Shown here piece by piece: positions 26,514 through 35,711 of a DNA stretch of 64,000 bases; position 1 is the first letter of the stretch; each line of letters starts with the position of its first letter. The stretch is from Photorhabdus cinerea. Its GTDB lineage: Bacteria > Pseudomonadota > Gammaproteobacteria > Enterobacterales > Enterobacteriaceae. The notes under the pieces were generated by a model, which worked only from the letters and a program-made list of their open reading frames with translations, searched no databases and had not been told where the DNA came from. The stretch spans positions 1 through 64,000 of the forward strand of contig NZ_PUJW01000005.1 in NCBI RefSeq assembly GCF_011189575.1, written 5' to 3'. Both the position numbers and the translations under genes were made by a program.

Positions 26514-26792
26514 TATCAAACTGATAATTAAACCGATATAAGATTGGCTGATTGTATTATGATCAGCTTCTTTGTTATCTCTTTTCTTATATATGATAAA
26601 TTATCTGGGTTTTTATAATGTTTCTAGCAAAGTTAACTGTGTAAATGGAGAAATTTAGGGATAATTTTGGGTGGAATCACTTATCAAAACTACCCAATAT
26701 TTAGGTTCATATCGCATATTTTACAACTAATTATATTTTACTGAATGAATAATATAGATTATTGATAATTTCAGATATTAATCTTATATTGG
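26514..26792. other. AT-rich spacer between gstA and an orphan gene
   Basis: About 280 bases of low-complexity AT-rich DNA. No RNA gene, repeat or recognisable ORF was seen. Confidence 0.5.
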
Positions 26793-27551
26793 CTATAAAA
26801 TAATTAAAATGTTATTTTTGTTGAATGATTTGTAATCATATAAAAATAAATTAAATTTGTTTGTAAAATCGCTGAAAATAACCATGCATTGTTTATAATC
26901 TCTTGTGAAAATACCTCTTCTATTTTCTTTGTAAAAGCTCTCAATTAATTTATTGTAAATATTATTAATTGTTTTAATTTGTTCGTTAAGTCTATTGACT
27001 GAATTGTTTATATTTTTAAAACTAAATGAAATATCCGATATATTTAAAGTGATTTCCTCTATCAATGAAGAGATTTTATATATTTGTTTTTTATCTTCTC
27101 CATTGGGAATGTTCTTTAATAATTGTTGAATTTTTATGTGAGTTTTTCCTGCGAAACTTTTCATTCGCTCAAAGTCAATTTTAGTTATTTCAAAGAGTTG
27201 TGGTAATTTTGAGGTAAAATCATTCACCTTGACAAAATCTGATTCAATTTCTTTCAATGCATCGCTTACCTTGGTAATATAACCATGACCTAAATACCCG
27301 CAGCTAAGTGATCCTAAATAAGTCGTTGCTTTATGTATATTACGAGTAATCCTATCAATATCTTGTTCATCAAAATTATATGCATGCTCATAGTTTTCCA
27401 GTGCTGAGGGCCAACCAGATAATGATTTGCTAAATTCATACCAACAAGCTTCAATCTCTTGTGATGGGTCATGATTTTTCAGACATTTTGGTAATTTTAT
27501 ATTAGTAATCGATTTAAACATATTGGATATAATTAAAAAATCATTTTTCAT
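26793..27551 (-). CDS. Orphan helical protein, unknown function
   Basis: A 252-residue, very AT-rich, Lys/Asn/Ile-rich protein that I do not recognise. It is predicted mostly helical. A Trp/Tyr-containing N-terminal part (EACWYEFSKSLSGWPSALEN) is followed by a Gly/Tyr stretch SLSCGYLGHGYITK. The C-terminal half (about 130-220) has heptad-like patterns (KQIYKISSLIEEITLNISDI, SVNRLNEQIKTINNIYNKLI) suggesting coiled coil. No signal peptide. AAGGTA 9 bases before the ATG supports the start. Alone among AT-rich spacers at a rearrangement junction (gst on one side, fabI on the other), so probably horizontally acquired. Confidence 0.6.
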   Translation of the reverse strand: MKNDFLIISNMFKSITNIKLPKCLKNHDPSQEIEACWYEFSKSLSGWPSALENYEHAYNFDEQDIDRITRNIHKATTYLGSLSCGYLGHGYITKVSDALKEIESDFVKVNDFTSKLPQLFEITKIDFERMKSFAGKTHIKIQQLLKNIPNGEDKKQIYKISSLIEEITLNISDISFSFKNINNSVNRLNEQIKTINNIYNKLIESFYKENRRGIFTRDYKQCMVIFSDFTNKFNLFLYDYKSFNKNNILIIL

Positions 27552-27896
27552 CTTATGTACCTTGCTAAAATAATAAAAATTATTAAATGGTAAAAAATAT
27601 GTAATATAATATTTGAGCTGAAAAGATTATAAAGATAAAATATTTTATTTTTTAGATATTGATTTTATAAAAGTTAAGTCTTTGACTATATTAAAGGACA
27701 GATTGCTAATTAGTGCAAGGAAACGGAATGATATTTTTTATTTCGGTAAAATAATTATAATACTATATCATTTAACTCTTTAATTACAAAGGGTTTAATT
27801 AATTTCTTAAATGGTTTTAGTGTTTTAATTTAAAATTAATTTTTACCTGTTAGTGAAAATTTAATTAAGTGATTAATTTGTTCTTTATCCATAATA
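27552..27896. other. AT-rich region upstream of the orphan gene
   Basis: About 345 bases, highly AT-rich, presumably carrying the promoter of the orphan gene. Nothing else recognised. Confidence 0.5.
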
Positions 27897-27928
27897 TAAG
27901 GCCCGAAAAGTGGTTTTTTCGGGCCTTA
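27897..27928 (-). terminator. fabI terminator
   Basis: A 13-bp stem taaggcccgaaaa / ttttcgggcctta with a short loop, 37 bases beyond the fabI stop. Poly-A/T within the stem gives the T-rich 3' side. Confidence 0.8.
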
Positions 27929-27944
27929 TAAATTAAAAATCAAT

Positions 27945-27976
27945 GATCATTAATTAGATTGATCATTAATTAGATT
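27945..27976. repeat. 16-bp tandem duplication at the fabI stop
   Basis: The 16 bases gatcattaattagatt occur twice in a row (27945-27960 and 27961-27976). The second copy encodes the last residues and stop of FabI; the first is 3' non-coding and repeats the stop. Confidence 0.85.
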
Positions 27977-28763
27977 GTTGCAATTCCAGTTCATTCATTG
28001 TTGTAATGCTGAAGCCGCCGTCAACATGCAGAATTTCGCCGGTAATACCACCGGACAGATCTGAGCACAGAAATGCCGCAGCGTTACCAACATCTTCAGT
28101 TGTTACAGTGCGGCGAATTGGGTTGACGGATTCACAGTGAGCCAGCATCTTACGAAAATCTTTGATGCCGGAAGCGGCTAAAGTACGGATAGGGCCAGCA
28201 GAAATACCGTTGACACGAATACCTTCAACACCCATAGCGTTGGCCATATAACGAACGTTAGCTTCCAGGGAGGCTTTTGCCAGACCCATGACGTTATAGT
28301 TAGGGATTGAACGTTCTGCTCCTAGATAGGAGAGTGTCAGCAAAGCAGAATTTGGATTCAGCATTTCACGGCAAGCCTTTGCCAGAGCAACAAAACTGTA
28401 AGAACTGATATCGTGCGCGATTTGAAAGCCTTTGCGGGTAATTGTATCCACATAATTACCATCCAGTTGATCAGCAGGTGCAAATCCAATGGAGTGAACA
28501 AAACCATCGAATTTTGGCCAGACTTTGCCTAACTCAGTGAACAGGGCTTCAATGCTTCCATCTTCAGTCACATCGCAAGGCAAAGTAATAGTAGAATTTA
28601 GGGATTCAGCGAATTCTTCTACACGAAGTTTCAACTTGTCATTTTGATAAGTGAAAGCCAGCTCAGCGCCTTGGTCATGCATTGTTTTTGCAATACCATA
28701 AGCGATGGAGAGTTTACTGGCTACGCCAGTGATCAGAATGCGCTTACCGGTCATAAAGCCCAT
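27966..28763 (-). CDS. fabI: Enoyl-ACP reductase (NADH)
   Basis: A 265-residue short-chain dehydrogenase-like reductase catalysing the last step of each fatty-acid elongation cycle; the target of triclosan. The N-terminal MTGKRILITGVASKLSIAYGIA binds NADH, and the catalytic Tyr...Lys is in AERSIPNYNVMGLAKASLE. TAAGGA upstream supports 28763; longer frames to 28877 are not FabI-like. In E. coli the gene also lies next to sapF. It carries three more residues than E. coli FabI (262). Confidence 0.97.
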   Translation of the reverse strand: MGFMTGKRILITGVASKLSIAYGIAKTMHDQGAELAFTYQNDKLKLRVEEFAESLNSTITLPCDVTEDGSIEALFTELGKVWPKFDGFVHSIGFAPADQLDGNYVDTITRKGFQIAHDISSYSFVALAKACREMLNPNSALLTLSYLGAERSIPNYNVMGLAKASLEANVRYMANAMGVEGIRVNGISAGPIRTLAASGIKDFRKMLAHCESVNPIRRTVTTEDVGNAAAFLCSDLSGGITGEILHVDGGFSITTMNELELQQSN

Positions 28764-28952
28764 AACAGTATCCTTAAGTGTGATAACGTCATTAATTGAT
28801 ATTAATGAATTAGAATTGCTCACAAAAACAATATCAATATGACGTTTTATTGTTAACAAACCTAGTGATTCTATCACGCTAGAGAGAAATATGCTGGATT
28901 TTGCATGCTGCTCCGAGCAGTGATTAAGGTTTTGTATATCCTAAAGCATATC

Positions 28953-29762
28953 TTAAAGCATATCATGTCGCCAGGTATCAGCAGTGAGTGGTTCACCAAA
29001 ATGGCTGGCGATCAGACGTCGAGTTATATCATGTAGAGGAGAAGCCAGCACTTCTGCTGTATTTCCCCGCTCAACGACTTCTCCCTGATGCATTACCAGT
29101 ACTTGGTCGCTGATATGTTTCATCATTCCAAGGTGCTGGGTAACATAGAGATAAGAGATGCCTTGTTTCTCCTGTAGTTCCAACATTAGATTAATTATTT
29201 GGGAACGCATAGACATATCGAGTGATGCGAGTGCTTCATCAGCGATAATAATCTGAGGTTGTAAGATCAATGCACGTGCTAGTGCTACCCGCTGTTTCTG
29301 GCCTGAGGCTAACATATGTGGATAATAATTAGCGTGGTCTGGTAATAGGCCAACTTGCCGCAGTGTTTGGTTAATTCGTTTTTCTCGTTCCACAGTATTC
29401 AGTTCTGTATTGAGTAGAAGAGGGATATCAAGAATTTGTCCAATACGTTGACGAGGGTTTAACGATGTACTTGGGTCCTGAAATATCATGCGAATACGTT
29501 GACTGCGATAACTGTAATCGCCGTAAGCAAGTTTATGACCTTCGATTATAATTTCGCCGGAGGTGGGTTCCATAACACCTGAAAGCATTTTTGCCAGTGT
29601 TGATTTCCCAGAGCCATTTTCACCAATGATCGCCAGTGTCTGTTTTGTCTTTAAAGTAAAACTGACAGGTTTCACTGCATCAAGATGCTGGCGGTGAAAG
29701 AAACCGGTACGATAGCGGAAAGTTTTAGCCAAGTTTCTGACTTCCAACAGAGTATTCACCAT
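28953..29762 (-). CDS. sapF: Peptide ABC transporter ATP-binding protein SapF
   Basis: A 269-residue ATPase of the Sap importer, linked in other enterobacteria to antimicrobial-peptide resistance and K+ uptake by Trk. Walker A is GENGSGKSTLAKML, the signature LASGQKQRVALARAL (a Q-loop FQDPSTSLNPR precedes it) and Walker B LQPQIIIADEALASLD. Its start touches the sapD stop. Last gene of sapABCDF. Confidence 0.95.
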   Translation of the reverse strand: MVNTLLEVRNLAKTFRYRTGFFHRQHLDAVKPVSFTLKTKQTLAIIGENGSGKSTLAKMLSGVMEPTSGEIIIEGHKLAYGDYSYRSQRIRMIFQDPSTSLNPRQRIGQILDIPLLLNTELNTVEREKRINQTLRQVGLLPDHANYYPHMLASGQKQRVALARALILQPQIIIADEALASLDMSMRSQIINLMLELQEKQGISYLYVTQHLGMMKHISDQVLVMHQGEVVERGNTAEVLASPLHDITRRLIASHFGEPLTADTWRHDML

Positions 29763-30754
29763 TATTGCTCCTCCAAATTTAATGGAAAGTGACAGGCAAA
29801 AGCATGGTTTTTAATTACTCGTAATCGCGGGGTTTCAATACAGGTTTTTTGTGCGTAAGGGCAACGTGGACCTAAACGGCAGCCGATTGGTAGATGCTCA
29901 AGGGAGGGAATAGCGCCAGGCAAGGTATTTAACCTACTTTTATGAGGTAGGGAGCGACCAAAATCAGGAATAGCGCGGCTCAATGCTTGTGTATAGGGAT
30001 GGTGTGGTGTCACCAATAATTCATCGGGAGCGGCGCTTTCGACAGTTTGACCGCAATATAAAACATTAATGCGATCCACCAGTTTACTCATTATTTGCAA
30101 GTCATGGCTTATTAATAGAATGGTGGTGTTATTGTTCTGGTTCAGTCTGGCTAACAGACGGAAGATCTGAGCCTGAGTGGTCGGTTCCATTGCATTAGTT
30201 GGTTCATCTGCAATCAGTAGACGTGGTTGGTTAGCTAATGCAATAGCAATCATTACCTTCTGGCATTCCCCTTCGGTTAATTCGTAAGGGAAACTACTCA
30301 TAATATCTTTATGATCTTTAATTCCCACGCGATGGAGTAGCTCAATCGCTCGACGTTTACGCCAATTAAAACATTGCCACCAGCGGCCTTTATAAGTCCA
30401 GCGAGGGATTGCCTGAATGAGTTGTTGACCAATATTTTCAGAAGGGTCAAGGCAAGATTGTGGTTCCTGAAAAATCATTGAGATATTGTGACCGATAACT
30501 TTTCGACGTTGTCTTGGAGTCAGGCGAAGTAGATCAATATCATTGAAGCGGAAGCGGTCAGCCGTCACTTTGAGATTGTCTTTAGTGACCCCACTTATCG
30601 CTTTGGCAATCAGGCTCTTGCCGGAGCCTGATTCGCCAACCAAGCCACGTATTTCACCTTCTATCAGTGAAATACTGACGCGATCAACGGCTTTAACTGG
30701 CCCTTTGGCAGTCATAAATTCAATTGTGAGGTTGCGAATATCAAGTAATGGCAT
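29762..30754 (-). CDS. sapD: Peptide ABC transporter ATP-binding protein SapD
   Basis: A 330-residue ATPase of the Sap transporter. Walker A GESGSGKSLIAKAI, Q-loop FQEPQSCLDP, signature region LTEGECQKVMIAIALA and Walker B PRLLIADEPTNAMEPT are present. The signature is LTEGE rather than LSGGQ, as in other SapD proteins. The C-terminal oligopeptide-ABC domain has the Cys-containing GCRLGPRCPYAQKTC motif. It overlaps sapF by one base. Confidence 0.95.
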   Translation of the reverse strand: MPLLDIRNLTIEFMTAKGPVKAVDRVSISLIEGEIRGLVGESGSGKSLIAKAISGVTKDNLKVTADRFRFNDIDLLRLTPRQRRKVIGHNISMIFQEPQSCLDPSENIGQQLIQAIPRWTYKGRWWQCFNWRKRRAIELLHRVGIKDHKDIMSSFPYELTEGECQKVMIAIALANQPRLLIADEPTNAMEPTTQAQIFRLLARLNQNNNTTILLISHDLQIMSKLVDRINVLYCGQTVESAAPDELLVTPHHPYTQALSRAIPDFGRSLPHKSRLNTLPGAIPSLEHLPIGCRLGPRCPYAQKTCIETPRLRVIKNHAFACHFPLNLEEQ

Positions 30755-31645
30755 TTATTCCGCCCCCGAATTAATTGCACGGTGTAATCCATCACCTAGC
30801 AAGTTTATTAACAATACACTCATCATTATTGCAGCGCCGGGTAGCATAACGGTCCAGGGAGCAACATAGATAAGTTCCAATGAATCGCCTAACATAGCAC
30901 CCCATTCAGGTGAAGGCAGCTGAGCACCAAGATCGAGAAAACCGAGTGAAGCGATATCAAGTATGGCAATAGAAAGGGCACGTGTTAGCTCGTTAACCAA
31001 TACTGCGGTAATGTTCGGTAATACGGCATACCATAGAATATGGTAATTAGATGCGCCATCCAGACGTGCCGCAATGACATATTCTTTATCCAATTCATCA
31101 TGCACCGCACTGTAAACAGTGCGCACTATACGCGGTAATAGTGCCAGCCAAATAGCGATTATTGCATGTTGTAAACTGGCACCAACAAAAGCGACAACAA
31201 TAATTGCTAGTAATAACGATGGGATAGAAAGTAACGTGTCAAGGATATGATTGAGCACGGCGGATTTCAATCCTCGTGTCATACCTGCTAAACAACCGAT
31301 GAGCAGGCCGCATAAAGCTGCTGCCACCGTGACTAACAGTGCTGAACCGAATGTAGATGCAGTACCTATCAATAATCGGCTGAGAATGTCGCGCCCAAGA
31401 TCATCGGTACCCAAAAAGAATGCGATATTACCGTGATGTGACCATGAAGGTGGTAGTAGCTGATGACCAAGAAATTGTTGATCAAGCTGATAGGGAGCCA
31501 GATAACTACCAAGTAGACTTAAGGCAATGAGAATAAGTACCCCATAAAAACCCGTCATTGCCAGCGTATCAGAATAGAAAAAACGCCAGATGACTTTTAT
31601 CGGCGACGGCATTTTCTTTTCACGATAAAAATCATCTAAGGGCAT
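30755..31645 (-). CDS. sapC: Peptide ABC transporter permease SapC
   Basis: A 296-residue inner-membrane permease with five or six membrane segments, DppC/OppC family. The coupling motif is EYVIAARLDGASNYHILWYAVLPN, and the N-terminal FLGTDDLGRDILSRLLIG is typical. Its 5' end overlaps sapB by 14 bases and its stop abuts sapD, so the operon is tightly packed. Confidence 0.95.
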   Translation of the reverse strand: MPLDDFYREKKMPSPIKVIWRFFYSDTLAMTGFYGVLILIALSLLGSYLAPYQLDQQFLGHQLLPPSWSHHGNIAFFLGTDDLGRDILSRLLIGTASTFGSALLVTVAAALCGLLIGCLAGMTRGLKSAVLNHILDTLLSIPSLLLAIIVVAFVGASLQHAIIAIWLALLPRIVRTVYSAVHDELDKEYVIAARLDGASNYHILWYAVLPNITAVLVNELTRALSIAILDIASLGFLDLGAQLPSPEWGAMLGDSLELIYVAPWTVMLPGAAIMMSVLLINLLGDGLHRAINSGAE

Positions 31646-32597
31646 ACCATTCCTTATGTTTCAGAGGGGTCATTATTGCGCCAATAATATCAGACAACAC
31701 ATTGACAGAAATAACGAGTGTACCAACAACCATGACCCCCGCAGAAATGGCAGAATAATCTTGTTGACGAATTGCACTGACCAGCCAGTGACCAAGTCCT
31801 GGCCAGTTAAATACCAGTTCTGTCATCATGGCCAATGTCAGCATGGTAGAAAATTGTAATCCCAGTTTCGGAATGATGGGAGGTAATGCATTATGCAGTA
31901 CATGACGGCGGATAATGGTTAGCCTTGATAAGCCACGGATTGTGGCAGCTTTAATATAGTTTTCACTAAAAACCTCTTCGGTACTGTTTCTCATTAGCCG
32001 GATAACTTCAGTTGTTGGTGCGACCGCGAGGGTAATAACTGGCAAGAGTAGATGTTGAATGGCATTAATAATTATCTCATTGCGATAGGGTGATTTTGAT
32101 AGCCAAGCATCAATTAATGAGAAACCTGTCACAGGATTAATCTGATATAGCAAATCAAAGCGTCCGGAAACCGGTAGCCAGCCAAGATAAAGAGAAAAAA
32201 ACAGGGTTAATAATAGCGCCAGCCAAAAAATTGGGATAGAAAATCCGATTAAGGCAATGGAGATGATGACGGTATCGGCTGTTTTTTTACGCCATACGCC
32301 AGCGATAATGCCTAGTGGAATGCCGGCTAGTAAAGCGGCAGAGAAAGCCAGAACACAGAGTTCCATTGTGGCAGGGAAGACTTCCCATAGTTGTTCGTTG
32401 ATGAGTTCACCATTGATGCTGGATACACCAAAATCCCATAGTAATAAGCTATGGAAATAGAATGTATAAGCATCAAACAGGGATGCTCCGTTGAGCGGTG
32501 CATTGGGGGTAAAATAACTGAGGCTAAAGCTAATTAGCGATAGGAAAAATAGTGTAATAATCAGTAACAGCAAACGGCGCAGAGTGTAAATAATCAT
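31632..32597 (-). CDS. sapB: Peptide ABC transporter permease SapB
   Basis: A 321-residue permease of the DppB/OppB type, with the N-terminal helix IIYTLRRLLLLIITLFFLSL and the coupling loop NYIKAATIRGLSRLTIIRRHVLHNALPP. Partner of SapC in the membrane channel. Ten bases separate it from sapA. Confidence 0.95.
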   Translation of the reverse strand: MIIYTLRRLLLLIITLFFLSLISFSLSYFTPNAPLNGASLFDAYTFYFHSLLLWDFGVSSINGELINEQLWEVFPATMELCVLAFSAALLAGIPLGIIAGVWRKKTADTVIISIALIGFSIPIFWLALLLTLFFSLYLGWLPVSGRFDLLYQINPVTGFSLIDAWLSKSPYRNEIIINAIQHLLLPVITLAVAPTTEVIRLMRNSTEEVFSENYIKAATIRGLSRLTIIRRHVLHNALPPIIPKLGLQFSTMLTLAMMTELVFNWPGLGHWLVSAIRQQDYSAISAGVMVVGTLVISVNVLSDIIGAIMTPLKHKEWYALR

Positions 32598-32606
32598 TTG
32601 CCGTCC

Positions 32607-34268
32607 TTATTGAGCAATATTATCGGTTTGTTTTTCTCGGTAAACACCCGCGAAAGAGGTATTACCAAATGGGCTAAGTATTAGCCCCTTAATATCATAG
32701 CGGTAAGCCTGTAAACGTAGGGAATAAGCTAATGGTAAGACAGGCAATTGTTGTTCAAGAATTTTTTGAGCGTCATGATAATACTTAATTCGGGATAATA
32801 ATTGCTGGTTAATCAAAGCTTGCTGCAAAATCTTATCAAATATTGGGTTACACCAATGGCTGAAATTCGTCTGTGAGGCGATAGCAGCACAGCTTAACAA
32901 TGGTCGGAAAAAACTGTCTGGGTCATTACTGTCAGTAGACCAGCCTGACAGTGTCATATCGTGAGATTTATCCATCAGTTTGGTTTCCTGAAAGTGGCCC
33001 TCGACGGGCTTGATGCTCATTGTAATACCAACTTGTGCTAAATCAGCTTGAATCAGTTCTGCCATTTTTAGTGGGCTTGGATTATAAGACTGAGAAGCAG
33101 TAGGCACCCATAAGCTCAGTTTCATTCCATTCAGTCCAAGATTATTAAGCATTTTACGAGATTTTTCCGGATTGTATTCCGTAATCTCAGCTTGATTATC
33201 ATAAGCCCATGATGCTCGAGGTAAAATTGATGCTGCTGTTTCTGCCGTTCCATAATAAATCGATTGCATCAGCCGTTGGTTATTAATTGCGTAGGCAATA
33301 GCTTGTCGAACTTGTAATTGGTCAAGAGGGGGCTTATTGGTATTAAAAGCAAGATAGGCAATATTCATTCCTGGACGTAAAGTCAGACGCAGGCGGGGAT
33401 CGTTTCGTAAAACTTTGAGCTGACTGGCGGCGGGATAAGCTAAAACGTCACATTCACCAGTCAAAAGTTTAGACATTCGACCTGTACCACCAGCACCGAC
33501 ATCAATAACTATTTGCTGCATCTGTGGTTTGCCTTTCCAGTAGTTACCATGGCGAACTAAGCGAATAAATTGTCTGGTCTGGTGGTCTTTTAGCATAAAC
33601 GGGCCAGTGCCGACAGGTTTCCAGTCAATTTGTTCATGGCGGTTCATTTCGTGTAATTGCTGCCCATATTCTTGTGAAAGTACAGGGGCGTAATGGGTTG
33701 CTAAATGCCAAAGAAAAGAGGCGTCTGGCTCATTCAGGCGAAACTCCACCGTATATTCATTAATCTTACGGATACTTTGAATGGAATCAGCAAGCTGGAG
33801 ACTATCAAAATAGGGATAATTTCCCCCATTGACGTAATGGTAATAGTGTTGTTTATCAAACAGACGCTTAAAACTGAAGATAACGTCGTCAGCATTCATT
33901 TTACGGGTTGGGGTAAACCAGTCTGTTGACTGAAAAGAAACATTATGGCGCAAATGAAAGCGGTAGGTAGCGCCATTATCAAGAGTTTCCCAACGGGAAG
34001 CTAATTCAGGGAGTAGACGGTAAGTATAAGGATCAACGTCCAGCAGACGCTCATAGAGTTGTGCGGCCAGGGTATCGACCGTTAAGCCGCTACTGGTCAG
34101 TTGTGGGTTAAAGGTATTTAGGTTGCCATTAACGCAATAAACAAACCCTTGTTGCCGGATATCAGCCGGAACGCGAGGCTTTTTTTCAGGCGTAGCCATT
34201 GTTGTTGCAATAGCCGGAGTTGAGAGGACTAATATGATCCAATAAATCAAATTGCGCATATAAGGCAT
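32607..34268 (-). CDS. sapA: Periplasmic peptide-binding protein SapA
   Basis: A 553-residue family 5 solute-binding protein with an N-terminal signal peptide (IYWIILVLSTPAIA, cleavage probably after ATTMA). Family motifs include FVYCVNGNLNTFNPQ, LAAQLYERLLDVDP and DVIFSFKRLFDK. It delivers peptides to SapBC. An ATG three codons later (34259) is an alternative start. It is first in sapABCDF; the ryhB and pspF genes lie upstream. Confidence 0.94.
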   Translation of the reverse strand: MPYMRNLIYWIILVLSTPAIATTMATPEKKPRVPADIRQQGFVYCVNGNLNTFNPQLTSSGLTVDTLAAQLYERLLDVDPYTYRLLPELASRWETLDNGATYRFHLRHNVSFQSTDWFTPTRKMNADDVIFSFKRLFDKQHYYHYVNGGNYPYFDSLQLADSIQSIRKINEYTVEFRLNEPDASFLWHLATHYAPVLSQEYGQQLHEMNRHEQIDWKPVGTGPFMLKDHQTRQFIRLVRHGNYWKGKPQMQQIVIDVGAGGTGRMSKLLTGECDVLAYPAASQLKVLRNDPRLRLTLRPGMNIAYLAFNTNKPPLDQLQVRQAIAYAINNQRLMQSIYYGTAETAASILPRASWAYDNQAEITEYNPEKSRKMLNNLGLNGMKLSLWVPTASQSYNPSPLKMAELIQADLAQVGITMSIKPVEGHFQETKLMDKSHDMTLSGWSTDSNDPDSFFRPLLSCAAIASQTNFSHWCNPIFDKILQQALINQQLLSRIKYYHDAQKILEQQLPVLPLAYSLRLQAYRYDIKGLILSPFGNTSFAGVYREKQTDNIAQ

Positions 34269-34367
34269 CTGTTATTAATTAGAATTGACACATTGTATCT
34301 CAAATAGCGATTGAGCCAAGAAAAACGCGGCGATGACGATTAATGAGAAAAATTCTCAATAAAGTGC

Positions 34368-34397
34368 TTTACAAAACGTATTGATAACCATTATCAT
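34368..34397 (+). promoter_or_regulatory. ryhB promoter with overlapping Fur box
   Basis: A TTTACA -35 (34368-34373), an 18-base spacer and a TATCAT -10 (34392-34397). Over the spacer and -10 sits TTGATAACCATTATCAT (34381-34397), a clear Fur-box match to GATAATGATAATCATTATC halves, so iron-loaded Fur should block it. Confidence 0.8.
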
Positions 34398-34403
34398 CTG
34401 TGT

Positions 34404-34504
34404 CGCACTTCCGGGTAACAATTTTTGTTATCCCAGGAAAGGCACGACATTGCTCACATTGCTTCCAGTGTTTTTTAGCCAGCTCGGGTGCTGGCTTTTT
34501 TTTA
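34404..34504 (+). ncRNA. ryhB: RyhB-like small RNA
   Basis: Downstream of the Fur-box promoter the sequence contains the RyhB core GCACGACATTGCTCACATTG and CTTCCAGT, nearly identical to E. coli RyhB, then the terminator AGCCAG-CTCGGGTG-CTGGCT followed by eight T's (34477-34504). A 5' hairpin is formed by gggtaacaa / ttgtta(t)ccc. RyhB is an Hfq-dependent sRNA made under iron starvation that represses iron-using proteins. Start (about 34403-34405) is predicted from the -10, not measured. In E. coli ryhB lies elsewhere (yhhX-yhhY), so identification rests on sequence and promoter. Confidence 0.9.
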
Positions 34505-34517
34505 TTTGTTATTCGGG

Positions 34518-35522
34518 CTACTTATCACTTGCGTTGATATTGTGTTTCTTGATTAAGCCTCGTAATTGATGATAGGTCAGTCCCAGTTTTTCTGATGCTT
34601 TTCTCTGATTAAACCTGCTTTCTTTTAAGGATAACTCTATCAATTGTCGTTCGCTGTTATGTTGCCATTGTTTCAGATTAACCGGTAGGGAAGGCAGAGG
34701 CAGTGAAGATGAATCGTTATGATCACCAGCGTAAACTAAAGGGTGTTGCGCAGAAACGAATGGGTTGATAATGATATTATCAAGCTGATCGGGATTTTCG
34801 CCGTGACGATAAACAGAACGTTCTACAACATTTTTCAGTTCACGGATATTACCAGGCCAGTTGTAATTCTGTAGCTGCTGTTTTGCTTGTGCAGTGAAAC
34901 CGGTGAATAAGGGTAAATTAAGTTCGCGGCACATTTGAATAGCGAAATGTTGTGCCAACAACATGATGTCTTGTTGCCTTTGCCGCAATGGAGGGATCTG
35001 AACTACATCAAAAGCTAGCCTATCAAGTAAATCAGCGCGAAATCTACCTTGTGTTGCCATTGTTGGCAGATCAGCATTGGTTGTGCATATTAATCGAGCA
35101 TCGACTTGTAATAATTGACTGCCACCAACGCGTTCAAGATAGCCATATTCAATGACGCGCAGCAGTTTTTCCTGAACTTGCATCGGCGCGGTTGCTAGCT
35201 CATCAAGAAACAGGGTTCCCCCATCAGCACGCTCAAATCTTCCTTGATGCCTTTTTTGTGCGCCGGTAAATGCGCCAGCTTCATGACCAAATAGTTCTGA
35301 GTCCAATAAATTCTCGTTCAAAGCAGCGCAGTTTAAGGAGATAAAGGGTCCTTGCCAGCGAGGGGAGAGGTAATGCAGACGGCGAGCAATCAACTCTTTA
35401 CCGGTTCCGCGTTCACCAATAACAAGTACTGGTTTACTTAATTTTGCTAGAGCAGATACTTGCTCCAGAATTTCAATAAAACTGTTTGCTTCACCTAACA
35501 GATTTTCTGTGGTCTCACTCAT
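34518..35522 (-). CDS. pspF: Psp operon transcriptional activator PspF
   Basis: A 334-residue AAA+ sigma-54 activator without an N-terminal sensor domain. Walker A GERGTGKELIARRLHY, the sigma-54-contacting GAFTGAQ loop (GHEAGAFTGAQKRHQG), Walker B GGTLFLDE and the R-finger region are present. The C-terminal HTH ends with QRKASEKLGLTYHQLRGLIKK. It activates pspA from an enhancer in the shared intergenic region and is held inactive by PspA. Divergent from pspA. Confidence 0.96.
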   Translation of the reverse strand: MSETTENLLGEANSFIEILEQVSALAKLSKPVLVIGERGTGKELIARRLHYLSPRWQGPFISLNCAALNENLLDSELFGHEAGAFTGAQKRHQGRFERADGGTLFLDELATAPMQVQEKLLRVIEYGYLERVGGSQLLQVDARLICTTNADLPTMATQGRFRADLLDRLAFDVVQIPPLRQRQQDIMLLAQHFAIQMCRELNLPLFTGFTAQAKQQLQNYNWPGNIRELKNVVERSVYRHGENPDQLDNIIINPFVSAQHPLVYAGDHNDSSSLPLPSLPVNLKQWQHNSERQLIELSLKESRFNQRKASEKLGLTYHQLRGLIKKHNINASDK

Positions 35523-35631
35523 GGTTGTTTAAGCCAATGGTTGGTCAATATGACCACTATATTTTGTTGTGATAAAAAGTCAAAGAGAAAAGATCGCTTT
35601 ATATTTCATGTAAATAAAGAGAATAAAAAAG

Positions 35632-35648
35632 TTGGCATGACTCTTGAT
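35632..35648 (+). promoter_or_regulatory. Sigma-54 promoter of pspA
   Basis: TTGGCATGACTCTTGAT matches the -24/-12 consensus TGGCACG-N4-TTGCA with correct spacing between GG (35634-35635) and the G of TTG (35646). It lies about 65 bases before pspA, as required for PspF-dependent control. Confidence 0.8.
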
Positions 35649-35711
35649 CATGACTCTTGATATATAACATTCACAGTATCAACAAATCTTAGTTAAAGAG
35701 GATAATTTATT

